This document shows positions 14,209-21,748 of a DNA stretch of 37,608 nt, in pieces. The notes under the pieces were generated by a model. The model was not told the origin of the DNA, did not search any database, and was given only the letters and a program-made list of their open reading frames with translations. Within the stretch, counting starts at the first letter, position 1. The number at the start of each line of letters is the position of its first letter. The DNA is from Mogibacterium sp. (GTDB taxonomy: Bacteria; Bacillota; Clostridia; Peptostreptococcales; Anaerovoracaceae), in contig JAKSSO010000006.1 in assembly GCA_024403055.1 (NCBI GenBank), positions 1-37,608 on the forward strand, given 5' to 3'. The position numbers and the translations under genes were made by a program.

Positions 14209-15715
14209 TGATATCTGTTGCCATCATTTTACGTTTTTCATCTGCATCCGTTGCAAATTTCTCCGCTGCCGCTCCGTGAGTCATTACTCCGTACAACAGG
14301 CTGTTATTGAGAGTGTTGCCCTGAGCAATAAGTGATGCGATAACTCCTGCCAGAACATCTCCCGAGCCGGCTGTTGCCAGCCCCGAATTACCTACAGTAT
14401 TGATATACAGTGACTTCTCCCCTCTCTCGTCGATAAGAGAGATGATCGAAACATCTGACTTTGCCACCATGCTGATATCGAATTCCTCTGAGAATTTACT
14501 GATGATGCCTACGCGGTTGGAAGCGATAGTGGCAACATCTGTTTTGCACAGTTTTGCCAGCTCTCCCAGATGCGGTGTGATAACACAAGGACATTTTCTC
14601 TTACGCAGCATCTTGAGATTATCAGACAGCAGGTTGAGTGCGCCTGCATCCAGAACAGCCGGCACAGTGCCTGACAGCGCCTTCTTGACCAGCAGTCTGC
14701 CTTCTTCATCTTCTCTGAGTCCCGGGCCTATCAGCATTGCATCAACGCCTGCTATAAAGTCTTCGAATGCTCCGATCACGTCATCTGACTTGTACGGAAC
14801 AGCCACAGCTTCCGGTATAGAAACGTTGAAGAATCCGACGTATTTGGACGGGCAGAATATCTTGACCAGTCCGCAGCCGCTCCTGTATGCGGCTCTTGCT
14901 GCCAGCATGCTTGCTCCCAGCATTCCGTTGCTGCTTACCGCGATGCCGACAGTTCCGAAAGTACCCTTGTGTCCGCTTTCAGATCTCTCCCTGAGTGCCT
15001 TTTCTCTGCCTGCCTCGTAATAGTCTCTGTCACAAACGAGCAGTTTGTTCGGTATATCCTTGTAGCCGGACTCCATAAGTCCGATATCTACAAGCTTGAT
15101 CTCGCCGCAGTACTCTCTGCCTGCGCCGAAGAACATTCCCGTCTTGTAATTGCCGAATGTCACGGTCAGGTCAGCCCTGATAGCCGCTGACATGACGATT
15201 CCTGTTGTTGCATTCAGTCCGGACGGGATATCAACTGCGACCTTGTAAGCACTCTTGGAATTGATATAGTTCGCAAATCCCGTGTCAGTCGTGCCCAGCG
15301 CTCTGTTAAGACCTATGCCGTATAATCCGTCGATGATGACATCATATTTCGCATGCAGTATCTCATTCTGATCCACCTTGCGAAGACGTCCTATCTCCAC
15401 TGTCGGATAAGCCTTGATCAGGATATTCAGCTGGTCTGCGAGCTCCTTGCTGATGCGGTCCAGCGGTCCTGCATAGTACATTCTGACATTCTTATAGCCA
15501 AAATGAAGCAGCCATCTTGCAGCAGCAACGGCATCTCCTCCATTCTTGCCATATCCGAATACAACGAGTATCGACGTCGACTTGTCAGCGAAGCGTTTTG
15601 CCACCTCGTCGGCAAGTCCTCTGGCAGCATTTTCCATAAGAACAGAGCCGGAGAGTCCTCCGCTTATCGTGTATTCATCCATGTAACGCATTTCTGCAGA
15701 TGTCAATGCATACAT
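14192..15715 (-). CDS. nnr: Bifunctional NAD(P)H-hydrate repair enzyme (epimerase/dehydratase)
   Basis: Nnr repairs damaged NADHX/NADPHX. The N-terminal YjeF_N epimerase domain (about residues 1-210) interconverts the hydrate epimers, and the C-terminal ribokinase-like domain dehydrates the S form using ADP. Seen here are VFGYGKNGGDAVAAARWL (epimerase; the family usually has GNNGGDG), VDIPSGLNATTG, DAGALNLL, and GLATAGSGDVLAGVIASL (dehydratase active site). The 507-residue start at MYALTSAEM was chosen because ACGGAGG lies 13 bases before it; the frame is open 37 codons further upstream. It has its own promoter and is divergent from the amidase gene. Confidence 0.95.
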   Translation of the reverse strand: MYALTSAEMRYMDEYTISGGLSGSVLMENAARGLADEVAKRFADKSTSILVVFGYGKNGGDAVAAARWLLHFGYKNVRMYYAGPLDRISKELADQLNILIKAYPTVEIGRLRKVDQNEILHAKYDVIIDGLYGIGLNRALGTTDTGFANYINSKSAYKVAVDIPSGLNATTGIVMSAAIRADLTVTFGNYKTGMFFGAGREYCGEIKLVDIGLMESGYKDIPNKLLVCDRDYYEAGREKALRERSESGHKGTFGTVGIAVSSNGMLGASMLAARAAYRSGCGLVKIFCPSKYVGFFNVSIPEAVAVPYKSDDVIGAFEDFIAGVDAMLIGPGLREDEEGRLLVKKALSGTVPAVLDAGALNLLSDNLKMLRKRKCPCVITPHLGELAKLCKTDVATIASNRVGIISKFSEEFDISMVAKSDVSIISLIDERGEKSLYINTVGNSGLATAGSGDVLAGVIASLIAQGNTLNNSLLYGVMTHGAAAEKFATDADEKRKMMATDIIDKLF

Positions 15716-15802
15716 CTTCTTCTGTCCTCCGTAAAATAACTGCCTCTTTTCAGTCTGTATCACACACGCTGTGCTGCATGTGCTTACATACAACTTCACG
15801 TT

Positions 15803-15811
15803 ATTATAGCA
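15803..15811 (-). promoter_or_regulatory. Extended -10 promoter of nnr
   Basis: TGCTATAAT on the minus strand is an ideal extended -10 element. No clear -35 is seen. It gives a leader of about 80 nt before the nnr ATG. Confidence 0.5.
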
Positions 15812-15929
15812 TACAACGTCGCGCAAAAAGTAGTATTATTAGGCTTTTTTTGATACAATATGTGATGATTTTTATAGAGCACTACAGAAGAGGATCGGCA
15901 GAACAAATGCGGATCTGCGAGGTATATTA

Positions 15930-16664
15930 ATGCAATTAACAGATGACGAAATTCGCCAGATAATACTGGAGGAAAGAAAGCGCAGGAAGAAGAAACAGAA
16001 GATCAAAAGGCGCATCACGCTCGCCCTGCTCCTTCTTCTCATTATCTTTCTCGGCGTAGGCATATTCATGAATCGCGGCGCAAGAACTACCGCAAGAGGC
16101 GTCATATTCATTGACCCGGGACACGGCGGAGTTGACGGTGGATCTGTTGTCGGTGAGAGATGCGAGAAGGATGACGCACTTGCTCTCGCACTTGCCGTCA
16201 GCGAAGATCTCAAAGACCAGGGCTTTAAGGTTTATCTTTCAAGGACCGATGATTCCGATGTGGAAAGATCAAAGCGCGGTGAGATGGCCAACGAGAAGAA
16301 TGCCGGACTCATGGTCTCCATACACCGTAACAAGGCAGAGGAAGGCAACGGCGTAGAAGTATACATTCCTTCCTCCAACACTAAGGAATCACAGCTGCTC
16401 GGCAACAATGTCATGAAGGCTCTCGTATCTCAGGGATTCCTTGAGCGTTCCGTTAGAGCCGGCACATTGGTCACATCCAACGACGACTACCTGGAGAACA
16501 GCGTTCCGACAATGCCATCCTGTCTGGTCGAAGTAGGATTCATGCAGGATGCAGGCGACAACAAGATCTTTGATGAGAAAAGAGATGATATTGCCAAGGC
16601 ACTGTCCGACGCAATTACTGAGACATATGCTGCGATCTACGAGAGCGAGGAAGAAGAACAATAA
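15930..16664 (+). CDS. Membrane-anchored N-acetylmuramoyl-L-alanine amidase (Amidase_3)
   Basis: The enzyme cuts the bond between muramic acid and the stem peptide in peptidoglycan. The 244-residue protein has a basic cytoplasmic N-terminus, one membrane helix (about 29-47), and an extracellular Amidase_3 domain. Zinc ligands are His65 (IDPGHGG), Glu77 (GERCEK) and His132 (VSIHRN); the catalytic glutamate is Glu201 (SCLVEVGFM). The usual SIHANA is SIHRNK here. There are no cell-wall-binding repeats. This resembles CwlD-type spore cortex amidases, but sporulation is not shown. Transcription starts divergently from nnr and ends at a strong terminator. Confidence 0.93.
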   Translation: MQLTDDEIRQIILEERKRRKKKQKIKRRITLALLLLLIIFLGVGIFMNRGARTTARGVIFIDPGHGGVDGGSVVGERCEKDDALALALAVSEDLKDQGFKVYLSRTDDSDVERSKRGEMANEKNAGLMVSIHRNKAEEGNGVEVYIPSSNTKESQLLGNNVMKALVSQGFLERSVRAGTLVTSNDDYLENSVPTMPSCLVEVGFMQDAGDNKIFDEKRDDIAKALSDAITETYAAIYESEEEEQ

Positions 16665-16674
16665 CAAGCATGAT

Positions 16675-16720
16675 AAACAGGTCAAATGAACCAATTATTG
16701 GTCCATTTGACCTGTTTTTT
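16675..16720 (+). terminator. Terminator after the amidase gene
   Basis: A 14-pair stem (16675-16688 with 16704-16717), extended by ACCAA/TTGGT inside, is followed by T6. It begins 11 nt after the stop codon. Confidence 0.93.
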
Positions 16721-16739
16721 CCATTCGATTCAACGCCCT

Positions 16740-16841
16740 TCCCTCAGACTCATCTTTTTCCTGCATCAAACTCGACTTTTGCCGCCCCAAACTCACTTTT
16801 CCCGCATCAAACTCACTTTTCCTGCATCAAACTCGACTTTT
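16740..16841. repeat. 20-21-bp degenerate tandem repeat
   Basis: Four clear units (starting at 16760, 16781, 16801 and 16821) and one degenerate unit before them share CC[TC]GCATCAAACTC[GA]-CTTTT. The unit length changes between 20 and 21 bp, so no frame is kept and the stretch is not coding. It opens the 520-bp repeat island between the amidase terminator and the PyrK-like terminator. Confidence 0.8.
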
Positions 16842-16871
16842 GCCATCGCTTACGCCGCCTGTTCTCGTTGC

Positions 16872-16922
16872 TGTATCAGTGAAGCCTCTCAAACCCTATT
16901 GTCTTCGTTAGGCACTGATACA
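16872..16922 (+). repeat. 51-bp inverted-repeat element, copy E
   Basis: TGTATCAGTG and CACTGATACA enclose a 31-bp interior that ends in TCTTCGTTAGG. The TCGTT falls at the same internal positions (24-28) as in copy A. Confidence 0.82.
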
Positions 16923-16977
16923 ATTTTGCATTTTTACAGCAAAAATCCGACGATCCATAAACTCTTTTATGTGAAAA

Positions 16978-17028
16978 TGTATCAGTGTACAACTGATGCG
17001 CATTGAATTTTCGTTCCTCACTGATACA
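16978..17028 (+). repeat. 51-bp inverted-repeat element, copy F
   Basis: Perfect 10-bp ends enclose a 31-bp interior that carries TTGAATTTTCGTT at internal positions 16-28, as in copies A and B. Confidence 0.85.
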
Positions 17029-17052
17029 TTTGCAAGAACAGTATTGGCATTT

Positions 17053-17103
17053 TGTATCAGTGCAAAACGAAACATCAAGGCTCCTAAGATCGTCACTGAT
17101 ACA
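17053..17103 (-). repeat. 51-bp inverted-repeat element, copy G (reverse orientation)
   Basis: Perfect 10-bp ends enclose a 31-bp interior that, on the minus strand, carries TTGATGTTTCGTT at positions 16-28. It begins 24 bp after copy F ends. Confidence 0.85.
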
Positions 17104-17109
17104 CTTCAC

Positions 17110-17175
17110 AAAACGGGCGCAAAACGGGCGCAAAACGGGCGCAAAGCGGGCACAAAGCGGGCGCAAAACGGGCGC
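17110..17175. repeat. 11-bp tandem repeat, six units
   Basis: Six consecutive units of AAA[AG]CGGGC[GA]C run without gaps. Units 4 and 5 carry AAAG, and unit 4 also has CAC. Eleven is not a multiple of three, so the open frames across it are not protein-like. A run of six T follows. Confidence 0.9.
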
Positions 17176-17245
17176 ATTTTTTCGCGAGATCGATGGATAA
17201 TCGGATGCTACATTGGTGATGTAGGGTTAACTACATATAAAATCG

Positions 17246-17302
17246 AAAAAAGAAGCTGCTGCACTAACGAACGAAATGCGTCAGTGCGACAGCTTCTTTT
17301 TT
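17246..17302. terminator. Bidirectional terminator downstream of the PyrK-like gene
   Basis: AAAAAAGAAGCT (17246-17257) pairs with AGCTTCTTTTTT (17291-17302), and the stem continues imperfectly inside. T-tracts exist on both strands. It ends the PyrK-like/RDD transcript. Confidence 0.9.
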
Positions 17303-17346
17303 ATTACTTTATTACTTTTTGCTATCATCTGATCATCACGCTGTAT

Positions 17347-17967
17347 TTACCAGCTCGTGATGTTCATGCCGTCTAGATTGTACTGTCCATGCTCTGCCTT
17401 GGTTGCAAGTCTGTCCAGCATTTCAATGCTTCCTGCGGCACATACATATTCAGCCTTGCGTATGCCGTCATCAGCCCTGCCCTTTCTGCCGTTGCTTCCG
17501 TCAGCAGTAAATATCTCAATATTGTTGCAGAGATTCTTAAATACTTCTGTCATGTACACTCTATCCTTGGTACTGTATCCAAGTACCAGATTACAGTTCT
17601 TACCGTGTATCAGCAGACCTCTGAGAAGTCCCAGCATCTGTGGAATGCCACCGGTATCTGCTACCAGAAACGCTCCATCCGGAACAACGCTGACATCAAA
17701 TCCGTTACCCAGACCTGTCTCAAGGCTGACCTCGGTATCCAGTTCGCATGAAATAAGTTTGTCTGATACTTTGTTGCCGCTTTTTACGACAATAGTGAAT
17801 CTCTTGCTGTCAAATTCACATACCGAGTAAGTTTTCTCACCTACGTTTTCCATGTAAACGATGCAATACTGACCCGAACGTGTGAAGCCGTTATCTCTTA
17901 ACTCGAAAGTTATTTTATACAAGCCCTCAACAAGTTGTTTGTTTTCAACAATTATGCCTGTTTTCAT
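17347..17967 (-). CDS. PyrK-like ferredoxin reductase protein lacking the C-terminal Fe-S motif
   Basis: The fold is that of ferredoxin-NADP reductase and resembles the dihydroorotate dehydrogenase electron-transfer subunit PyrK. There is an N-terminal FAD barrel (GLYKITFELRDNGFTRSGQYCIVYM) and GLGNGFDVS, as in PyrK's GPLGNGF. A Rossmann-like part (VADTGGIPQMLGLLRGL, LVLGYSTKDRVYM) follows. The usual GGGIGxxP nucleotide loop is changed to DTGGIPQ, and the C-terminus ends at about 206 residues without PyrK's cysteine cluster. No pyrD is nearby. The ATG start aligns with the family, but its ribosome binding site is poor; a TTG nine codons upstream (17994) is possible. It sits about 50 nt after the RDD gene. 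The function is unknown. Confidence 0.65.
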   Translation of the reverse strand: MKTGIIVENKQLVEGLYKITFELRDNGFTRSGQYCIVYMENVGEKTYSVCEFDSKRFTIVVKSGNKVSDKLISCELDTEVSLETGLGNGFDVSVVPDGAFLVADTGGIPQMLGLLRGLLIHGKNCNLVLGYSTKDRVYMTEVFKNLCNNIEIFTADGSNGRKGRADDGIRKAEYVCAAGSIEMLDRLATKAEHGQYNLDGMNITSW

Positions 17968-18017
17968 TAATTCTGTATTATCCTTTTCTGACAATTCTGC
18001 CCGATGGCAGTATCGAT

Positions 18018-18884
18018 CTACTCGCCGATGAACTCTTCGTTCTCAGCTTCCTCAGCTACTACAGTCTCTACCTCGATATTCTGCGGCTGCTCAACCGCAG
18101 CGTCAGCCACGTTCTGTGGCTCTTCTACTACAGCCTCGGCCACGCTCTGTGGCTCTTCTACTACAGTCTCAGCCACGCTCTGTGGCTCTTCTACTACAGC
18201 CTCGGCCACGCTCTGTGGCTCCTCTACTACGATCTCGGCCACGTTCTGTGGCTCTTCTACTACAGTCTCAGCCACGCTCTGTGGCTCCTCTACTACGATC
18301 TCGGCCACGCTCTGTGGCTCCTCTACTACGGTCACAGGAGCTGTCTTTGCAGCTGCCGGAGCAGAACTTTTTCTCAGGTTTTCGGTCTCCTTGAGATCTA
18401 TTACATATGTGTCCATGATCTTGTCATGCCATCCACGATTCCTGTCATCAATGAGTACCCAGATGAATCCAAGGAAGAAAACGGCGCTGGACGCCTTCTT
18501 AGCGAACCATTCTCTGAGCAGCATAACCCAGAAATCTACAGGCTCTCCGTTCTTACTGCTGATGACCTGCATGCCCAGGATAGCTTTTCCGATAGTCTTG
18601 GACTTGCTATAGAAAATAAGCTGAACAACAAAATACGCAACATAGATCAGCATGCATATAAGCAGTGTCATTACTGTACCCACATTGGAATATCTTCCGC
18701 CGAAGCCGCCATATCCATTACCGAATCCGTTGCCGAATCCAAAGTTGTACGGCATGTAACTCAGTACAGCGATCGATCCTGCTGATACCATAAAAAGAGT
18801 AAAAGGCGCCACCCTGTCTATAAGATACGCACCCAGTCTCTTTCCACTTGATGCAAGTTTCATTACTTTCTTTTCCATAGTCAC
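18018..18884 (-). CDS. RDD-family membrane protein with 11-residue repeat tail
   Basis: Residues 10-165 form an RDD domain: GKRLGAYLIDRVAPF at the first helix, a second helix about 69-93, KSKTIGKAILGMQVI, and the closing DRNRGWHDKIMDTYVI. RDD proteins are poorly understood; some are ion or proton/sodium exchangers. The loop between helices 1 and 2 is Gly/Phe-rich (residues 47-63). The C-terminal 100 residues are seven copies of VVEEPQ[SN]VA[ED]x plus one degenerate copy, a highly acidic tail facing the cytoplasm by the positive-inside rule. A GTG start at 18884 is six bases after GGAGG; an ATG two codons later is possible. A -10-like TATAAT lies upstream at about 18920. Confidence 0.85.
   Translation of the reverse strand: MTMEKKVMKLASSGKRLGAYLIDRVAPFTLFMVSAGSIAVLSYMPYNFGFGNGFGNGYGGFGGRYSNVGTVMTLLICMLIYVAYFVVQLIFYSKSKTIGKAILGMQVISSKNGEPVDFWVMLLREWFAKKASSAVFFLGFIWVLIDDRNRGWHDKIMDTYVIDLKETENLRKSSAPAAAKTAPVTVVEEPQSVAEIVVEEPQSVAETVVEEPQNVAEIVVEEPQSVAEAVVEEPQSVAETVVEEPQSVAEAVVEEPQNVADAAVEQPQNIEVETVVAEEAENEEFIGE
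18066..18329 (-). repeat. 33-bp in-frame tandem repeat array in the RDD gene
   Basis: Eight units of 33 bp (residues 186-273) encode VVEEPQSVAEx-type repeats. Nucleotide identity between the first seven is very high, so copy number probably varies between strains. Confidence 0.92.
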
Positions 18885-19004
18885 AAAAATCCTCCCTGTA
18901 ACTTTTGACCCGGGAATGATTATACAATATCAGTCAAGCCCTGAGTGAAGGTTAAATGAATTTTTTAATATGAAAAAACATTACTGCAGTTTGTAAATTT
19001 TTCT

Positions 19005-19035
19005 CAAAAACAGAAAATACTTCCGTTTCCGGAAG
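19005..19035 (-). terminator. Terminator after the cold-shock gene
   Basis: CTTCCG (19020-19025) and CGGAAG (19030-19035) form a stem with a four-base loop. On the minus strand TATTTTCTGTTTTT follows. Confidence 0.7.
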
Positions 19036-19100
19036 CATCTTCGTCGTACTCTTAATTGTCGTGCTCTTGGGGTCGTGCTCTTTTGAAAGCTTTCTCAGAT

Positions 19101-19316
19101 CTACTCAACGATCTGAACGTTAGCAGCTCTCATCTTGTCTGGGTTCTTAGGATCGTCCTCAATATCGAATGAAACCTTTTGGCCTTCCTTTAATGTTTTG
19201 AAACCATCAATCATAATTGATGAGAAATGTACGAAAACGTCATCTCCACCTTCATCATTCGCTAAAAAGCCATATCCCTTTTCGTTGTTGAACCACTTGA
19301 CTGTACCATTACTCAT
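19101..19316 (-). CDS. csp: Cold-shock protein (CspA family)
   Basis: This 71-residue OB-fold RNA chaperone melts secondary structure in mRNA. RNP1 is KGYGFLAND and RNP2 is DVFVHFSSI; both match the family. The ATG ([12 protein letters not shown]) is six bases after GGAGG, and a TTG one codon upstream is disregarded. It has its own consensus promoter and terminator, so it is a monocistronic gene. The 5' leader is short (about 40 nt), unlike the long thermosensing leader of E. coli cspA. Confidence 0.97.
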   Translation of the reverse strand: MSNGTVKWFNNEKGYGFLANDEGGDDVFVHFSSIMIDGFKTLKEGQKVSFDIEDDPKNPDKMRAANVQIVE

Positions 19317-19363
19317 CAAATACCTCCCAACGCTTAGTGCCTATGACACTTTAATTAATTAAA

Positions 19364-19392
19364 ATTTTATCAAGACGAGTATGCAAAGTCAA
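19364..19392 (-). promoter_or_regulatory. Sigma-A promoter of the cold-shock gene
   Basis: On the minus strand TTGACT (19387-19392), a 17-bp spacer and TAAAAT (19364-19369) stand about 48 bp before the ATG. Confidence 0.8.
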
Positions 19393-19416
19393 TAAATTAC
19401 AGCGGTTATAAAAATA

Positions 19417-19454
19417 ACAAAGCCCTTGAAAACGTTGGAATTGCAAGGGTTTGT
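19417..19454 (-). terminator. Terminator after iscU
   Basis: ACAAA-CCCTTG (19417-19428) pairs with CAAGGG-TTTGT (19444-19454), with one bulged G. On the minus strand TATTTTTATAA follows. Part of the 3' arm could instead pair with ACCCTT at 19465-19470. Confidence 0.65.
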
Positions 19455-19480
19455 CCAATTAATTACCCTTGTACCCCCCC

Positions 19481-19502
19481 CCCGCGATTTTTGCGGGTTT
19501 TT
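19481..19502 (+). terminator. Plus-facing terminator with a C10 tract
   Basis: CCCGC (19481-19485) and GCGGG (19493-19497) pair around a seven-base loop, with TTTTT following on the plus strand. It is preceded by ten consecutive C (19474-19483). No plus-strand gene ends here, because both neighbours read leftward. Confidence 0.55.
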
Positions 19503-19524
19503 ACCTTTCGGCATGGTGTATTTT

Positions 19525-19944
19525 TTAGTCTTCGTGTGGCTCGAATCCTACCAGGCTCTCAGGCATTTTCTTGCCTGTTCTTGTGTAATAATCTACCAGC
19601 GCAGCCTTAATAGCATCCTCGGCCAGAACTGAGCAGTGGATTTTTCTTGCAGGAAGTCCATCCAGAGCGTCAACAACTGCCTTGTTAGTAAGATCAAGAG
19701 CTTCTTCAATAGTCTTTCCCTTGATAAGTTCAGTTGCCATCGAGCTTGTTGCGATAGCACTGCCGCAGCCGAATGTCTTGAACTTAACATCAACGATAGT
19801 GTCATTCTCGATCTTGAGATACATCTTCATGATGTCTCCGCATACCGGATTTCCTACTTCGCCTACTCCGTCTGCATTCTCAATAACGCCAACGTTACGT
19901 GGATTCTCAAAATGATCCATTACCTTGTCTGAATATAATGCCAT
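19525..19944 (-). CDS. iscU: Fe-S cluster scaffold protein IscU/NifU
   Basis: The 139-residue scaffold assembles [2Fe-2S] and [4Fe-4S] clusters from iron and IscS-delivered sulfur. The ligands are Cys35 and Asp37 (NPVCGD), Cys60 (FGCGSA) and Cys104 (KIHCSVL), all as in active IscU. The length fits the U-type/NifU N-terminal form without the NifU ferredoxin or NFU domains. It starts 13 nt after iscS with GGAG before the ATG, so the two are cotranscribed. Confidence 0.97.
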   Translation of the reverse strand: MALYSDKVMDHFENPRNVGVIENADGVGEVGNPVCGDIMKMYLKIENDTIVDVKFKTFGCGSAIATSSMATELIKGKTIEEALDLTNKAVVDALDGLPARKIHCSVLAEDAIKAALVDYYTRTGKKMPESLVGFEPHED

Positions 19945-19957
19945 GATTTTTCTCCTT

Positions 19958-21154
19958 TTATTCTGCTATGCAATGCTCTCTCTCTCCGTTCTGAAGCTCA
20001 TCCCAGAATGGTGACATGCTCCTGAAGAGATTCACTACCTTGTGTACTTTCTCAATTATGAAGTCAACTTCTTCCTCAGTATTCTCCTCATTGAGGCTGA
20101 ATCTGAGTGATCCGTGTGCTGCCTCGATAGGAACTCCCATTCCGAGCAGAACGTGCGACGGATCGAGCGACTCACTCGTGCATGCTGATCCTGAAGAACA
20201 GCAGATGCCGTAATTATCGAGTCCGAGAAGCAGGCTCTCGCCCTCTACGCCCTCGAATGAAAAGTTTACATTACCAGGAAGTCTCTTAACAGGATCTCCG
20301 TTCAGCTGTGAGTACGGAATATCACTGAGTCCTTCGATCAGTCTGTCTCTGAGTGCGATGACTTTTCTGTTATTTTCTTCCATGTTGTCGCAGCCTTCTT
20401 TGAGTGCTGCAGCCATTGCAGCGATGCCCGGTACATTTATGGTACCTGCGCGCTTTCCTCTTTCCTGAGCACCGCCCTCGATAACGTTGAGTAATCTGAT
20501 GCCGTTGCGACAGTAAAGAACTCCTACTCCCTTAGGTCCGTGGAATTTATGTGCTGACATTGACAGCATGTCAATGTTCATTGCCTGTACGTCTATAGGC
20601 AGATGAGCTGCTGCCTGAACAGCATCTGTATGGAACAGAACGCCCTTCTCCTTGCAGAGTGCTCCTATCTCCGGGATAGGCTGAATTGCACCCATCTCGT
20701 TGTTTGCAAACATTACCGAAACAAGACATGTCTTGTCTGTGATCGCATTTGCTACATCCTCAACTGCTACTATTCCGTTAGCCTGAGGTGCCAGATAAGT
20801 AACCTCGAATCCCTCCAGTTCGAGCTTTCTCATGGTGTGGAGAATAGCATGATGCTCGATGTTGAGAGTGATGAGATGGTTCTTGCCTTTCTCTTTCTGA
20901 ACTCTCGCTACACTGATCAGCGCCTGGTTGTCTGCCTCACTTCCGCCTGATGTGAAGTAGATCTCATTAGGATTCTTGGCGTTAATACAGGCTGCCACTG
21001 TTGCTCTTGCTTCGTCCAGCTTCTCCTGAGTCAGCTGGCCGTCTGTATGCAGGCTGTTAGGATTGCCATTGTAATTGTCGAGGCAGTCCAGCAACACTTC
21101 CTTAGCTGTCTTGCTGAGGTATGTTGTAGCCGCATTATCTGCATAAACCTTCAT
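19958..21154 (-). CDS. iscS: Cysteine desulfurase IscS/NifS
   Basis: This PLP enzyme turns L-cysteine into alanine and a protein-bound persulfide that feeds cluster assembly. The PLP lysine is Lys203 (SMSAHKFHGPKG), TSGGSEADN binds the cofactor phosphate, and Cys325 (SSGSACTSES) on the flexible loop is the sulfur carrier. The 398 residues are family-typical. AGGGG lies before the ATG. The gene lies between iscR and iscU in a compact regulated operon. Confidence 0.97.
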   Translation of the reverse strand: MKVYADNAATTYLSKTAKEVLLDCLDNYNGNPNSLHTDGQLTQEKLDEARATVAACINAKNPNEIYFTSGGSEADNQALISVARVQKEKGKNHLITLNIEHHAILHTMRKLELEGFEVTYLAPQANGIVAVEDVANAITDKTCLVSVMFANNEMGAIQPIPEIGALCKEKGVLFHTDAVQAAAHLPIDVQAMNIDMLSMSAHKFHGPKGVGVLYCRNGIRLLNVIEGGAQERGKRAGTINVPGIAAMAAALKEGCDNMEENNRKVIALRDRLIEGLSDIPYSQLNGDPVKRLPGNVNFSFEGVEGESLLLGLDNYGICCSSGSACTSESLDPSHVLLGMGVPIEAAHGSLRFSLNEENTEEEVDFIIEKVHKVVNLFRSMSPFWDELQNGEREHCIAE

Positions 21155-21235
21155 CTATATATCCCCTTTCAAATTCATTTTGAATTTCTGACTGTAACTT
21201 ATCACCAGATGAACCTTGTCTGGTATATGCGGTGC

Positions 21236-21688
21236 TTACAACTGTGCACACTGCCCGCAATAATCGCCGAGCATCTTCTTGCGATTGCCGTCGATTATGT
21301 CCTGCAGGGTTATACCGCCCAAATACGTATCAATGACCTTATCCAGACCTGCCCAGAGAGGCAGTGTACTGCATGTAGCTGCCTTGTCGCACTGAACGCC
21401 GTCCTGCATTATGCAGTTGACAGGTGCCAGGCTGCCCTCAGTCAGTATCAGTATTTCATTGATAGTGTATTCTTCAGGCGATTTGGCCAGCTTATAGCCA
21501 CCGTTCTTGCCTCTGGCCGAGTTCAGCATTCCGCCCTTATTCAGGATCGATATAATGCTCTCCAGATATTTCATCGAAAGGTTCTCTCTCTCTGCGATAT
21601 CTGCGAGTGAAATATAATCCTCACCGGTATGCTTTGCCAGATCAACCATTACCGTCAGAGCATATCTGCCCTTGGTAGAAACCATCAT
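21236..21688 (-). CDS. iscR: Rrf2-family regulator IscR
   Basis: Rrf2/IscR proteins sense Fe-S status through a bound cluster and control Fe-S biogenesis genes. The 150-residue protein has a winged helix (about 1-70: STKGRYALTVMVDLA, then ENLSMKYLESIISIL with the recognition helix, then NSARGKNGGYKLA). The three cluster cysteines are Cys92, Cys100 and Cys106. A further CxxC is close to the C-terminus (DYCGQCAQL). AGGAGG stands nine bases before the first of two ATGs. It is first in iscR-iscS-iscU and is preceded by a promoter that overlaps a tandem palindrome, so it probably represses itself. Confidence 0.95.
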   Translation of the reverse strand: MMVSTKGRYALTVMVDLAKHTGEDYISLADIAERENLSMKYLESIISILNKGGMLNSARGKNGGYKLAKSPEEYTINEILILTEGSLAPVNCIMQDGVQCDKAATCSTLPLWAGLDKVIDTYLGGITLQDIIDGNRKKMLGDYCGQCAQL

Positions 21689-21719
21689 ATCGGAATACCT
21701 CCTCTCCTGATTCTTTTAA

Positions 21720-21748
21720 ATCCTACCACTTAGGTGGGAATAAGTCAA
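21720..21748 (-). promoter_or_regulatory. Promoter of the iscR-iscS-iscU operon
   Basis: On the minus strand TTGACT (21743-21748), a 17-bp spacer and TAGGAT (21720-21725) are seen. The operator half-site CCTACC overlaps the -10 box. Confidence 0.8.

Noticed and set aside
3369..17103. 51-bp elements as integron attC sites
   Set aside because: No GTTRRRY core site, no extrahelical bases in the perfectly paired arms, and no cassette genes or integrase.
16686..17376. Several 60-126-codon frames over the 16.7-17.3 kb island
   Set aside because: They follow tandem arrays with unit lengths (11, 20/21 bp) that do not keep frame and cross two terminators; they have no protein-like composition.
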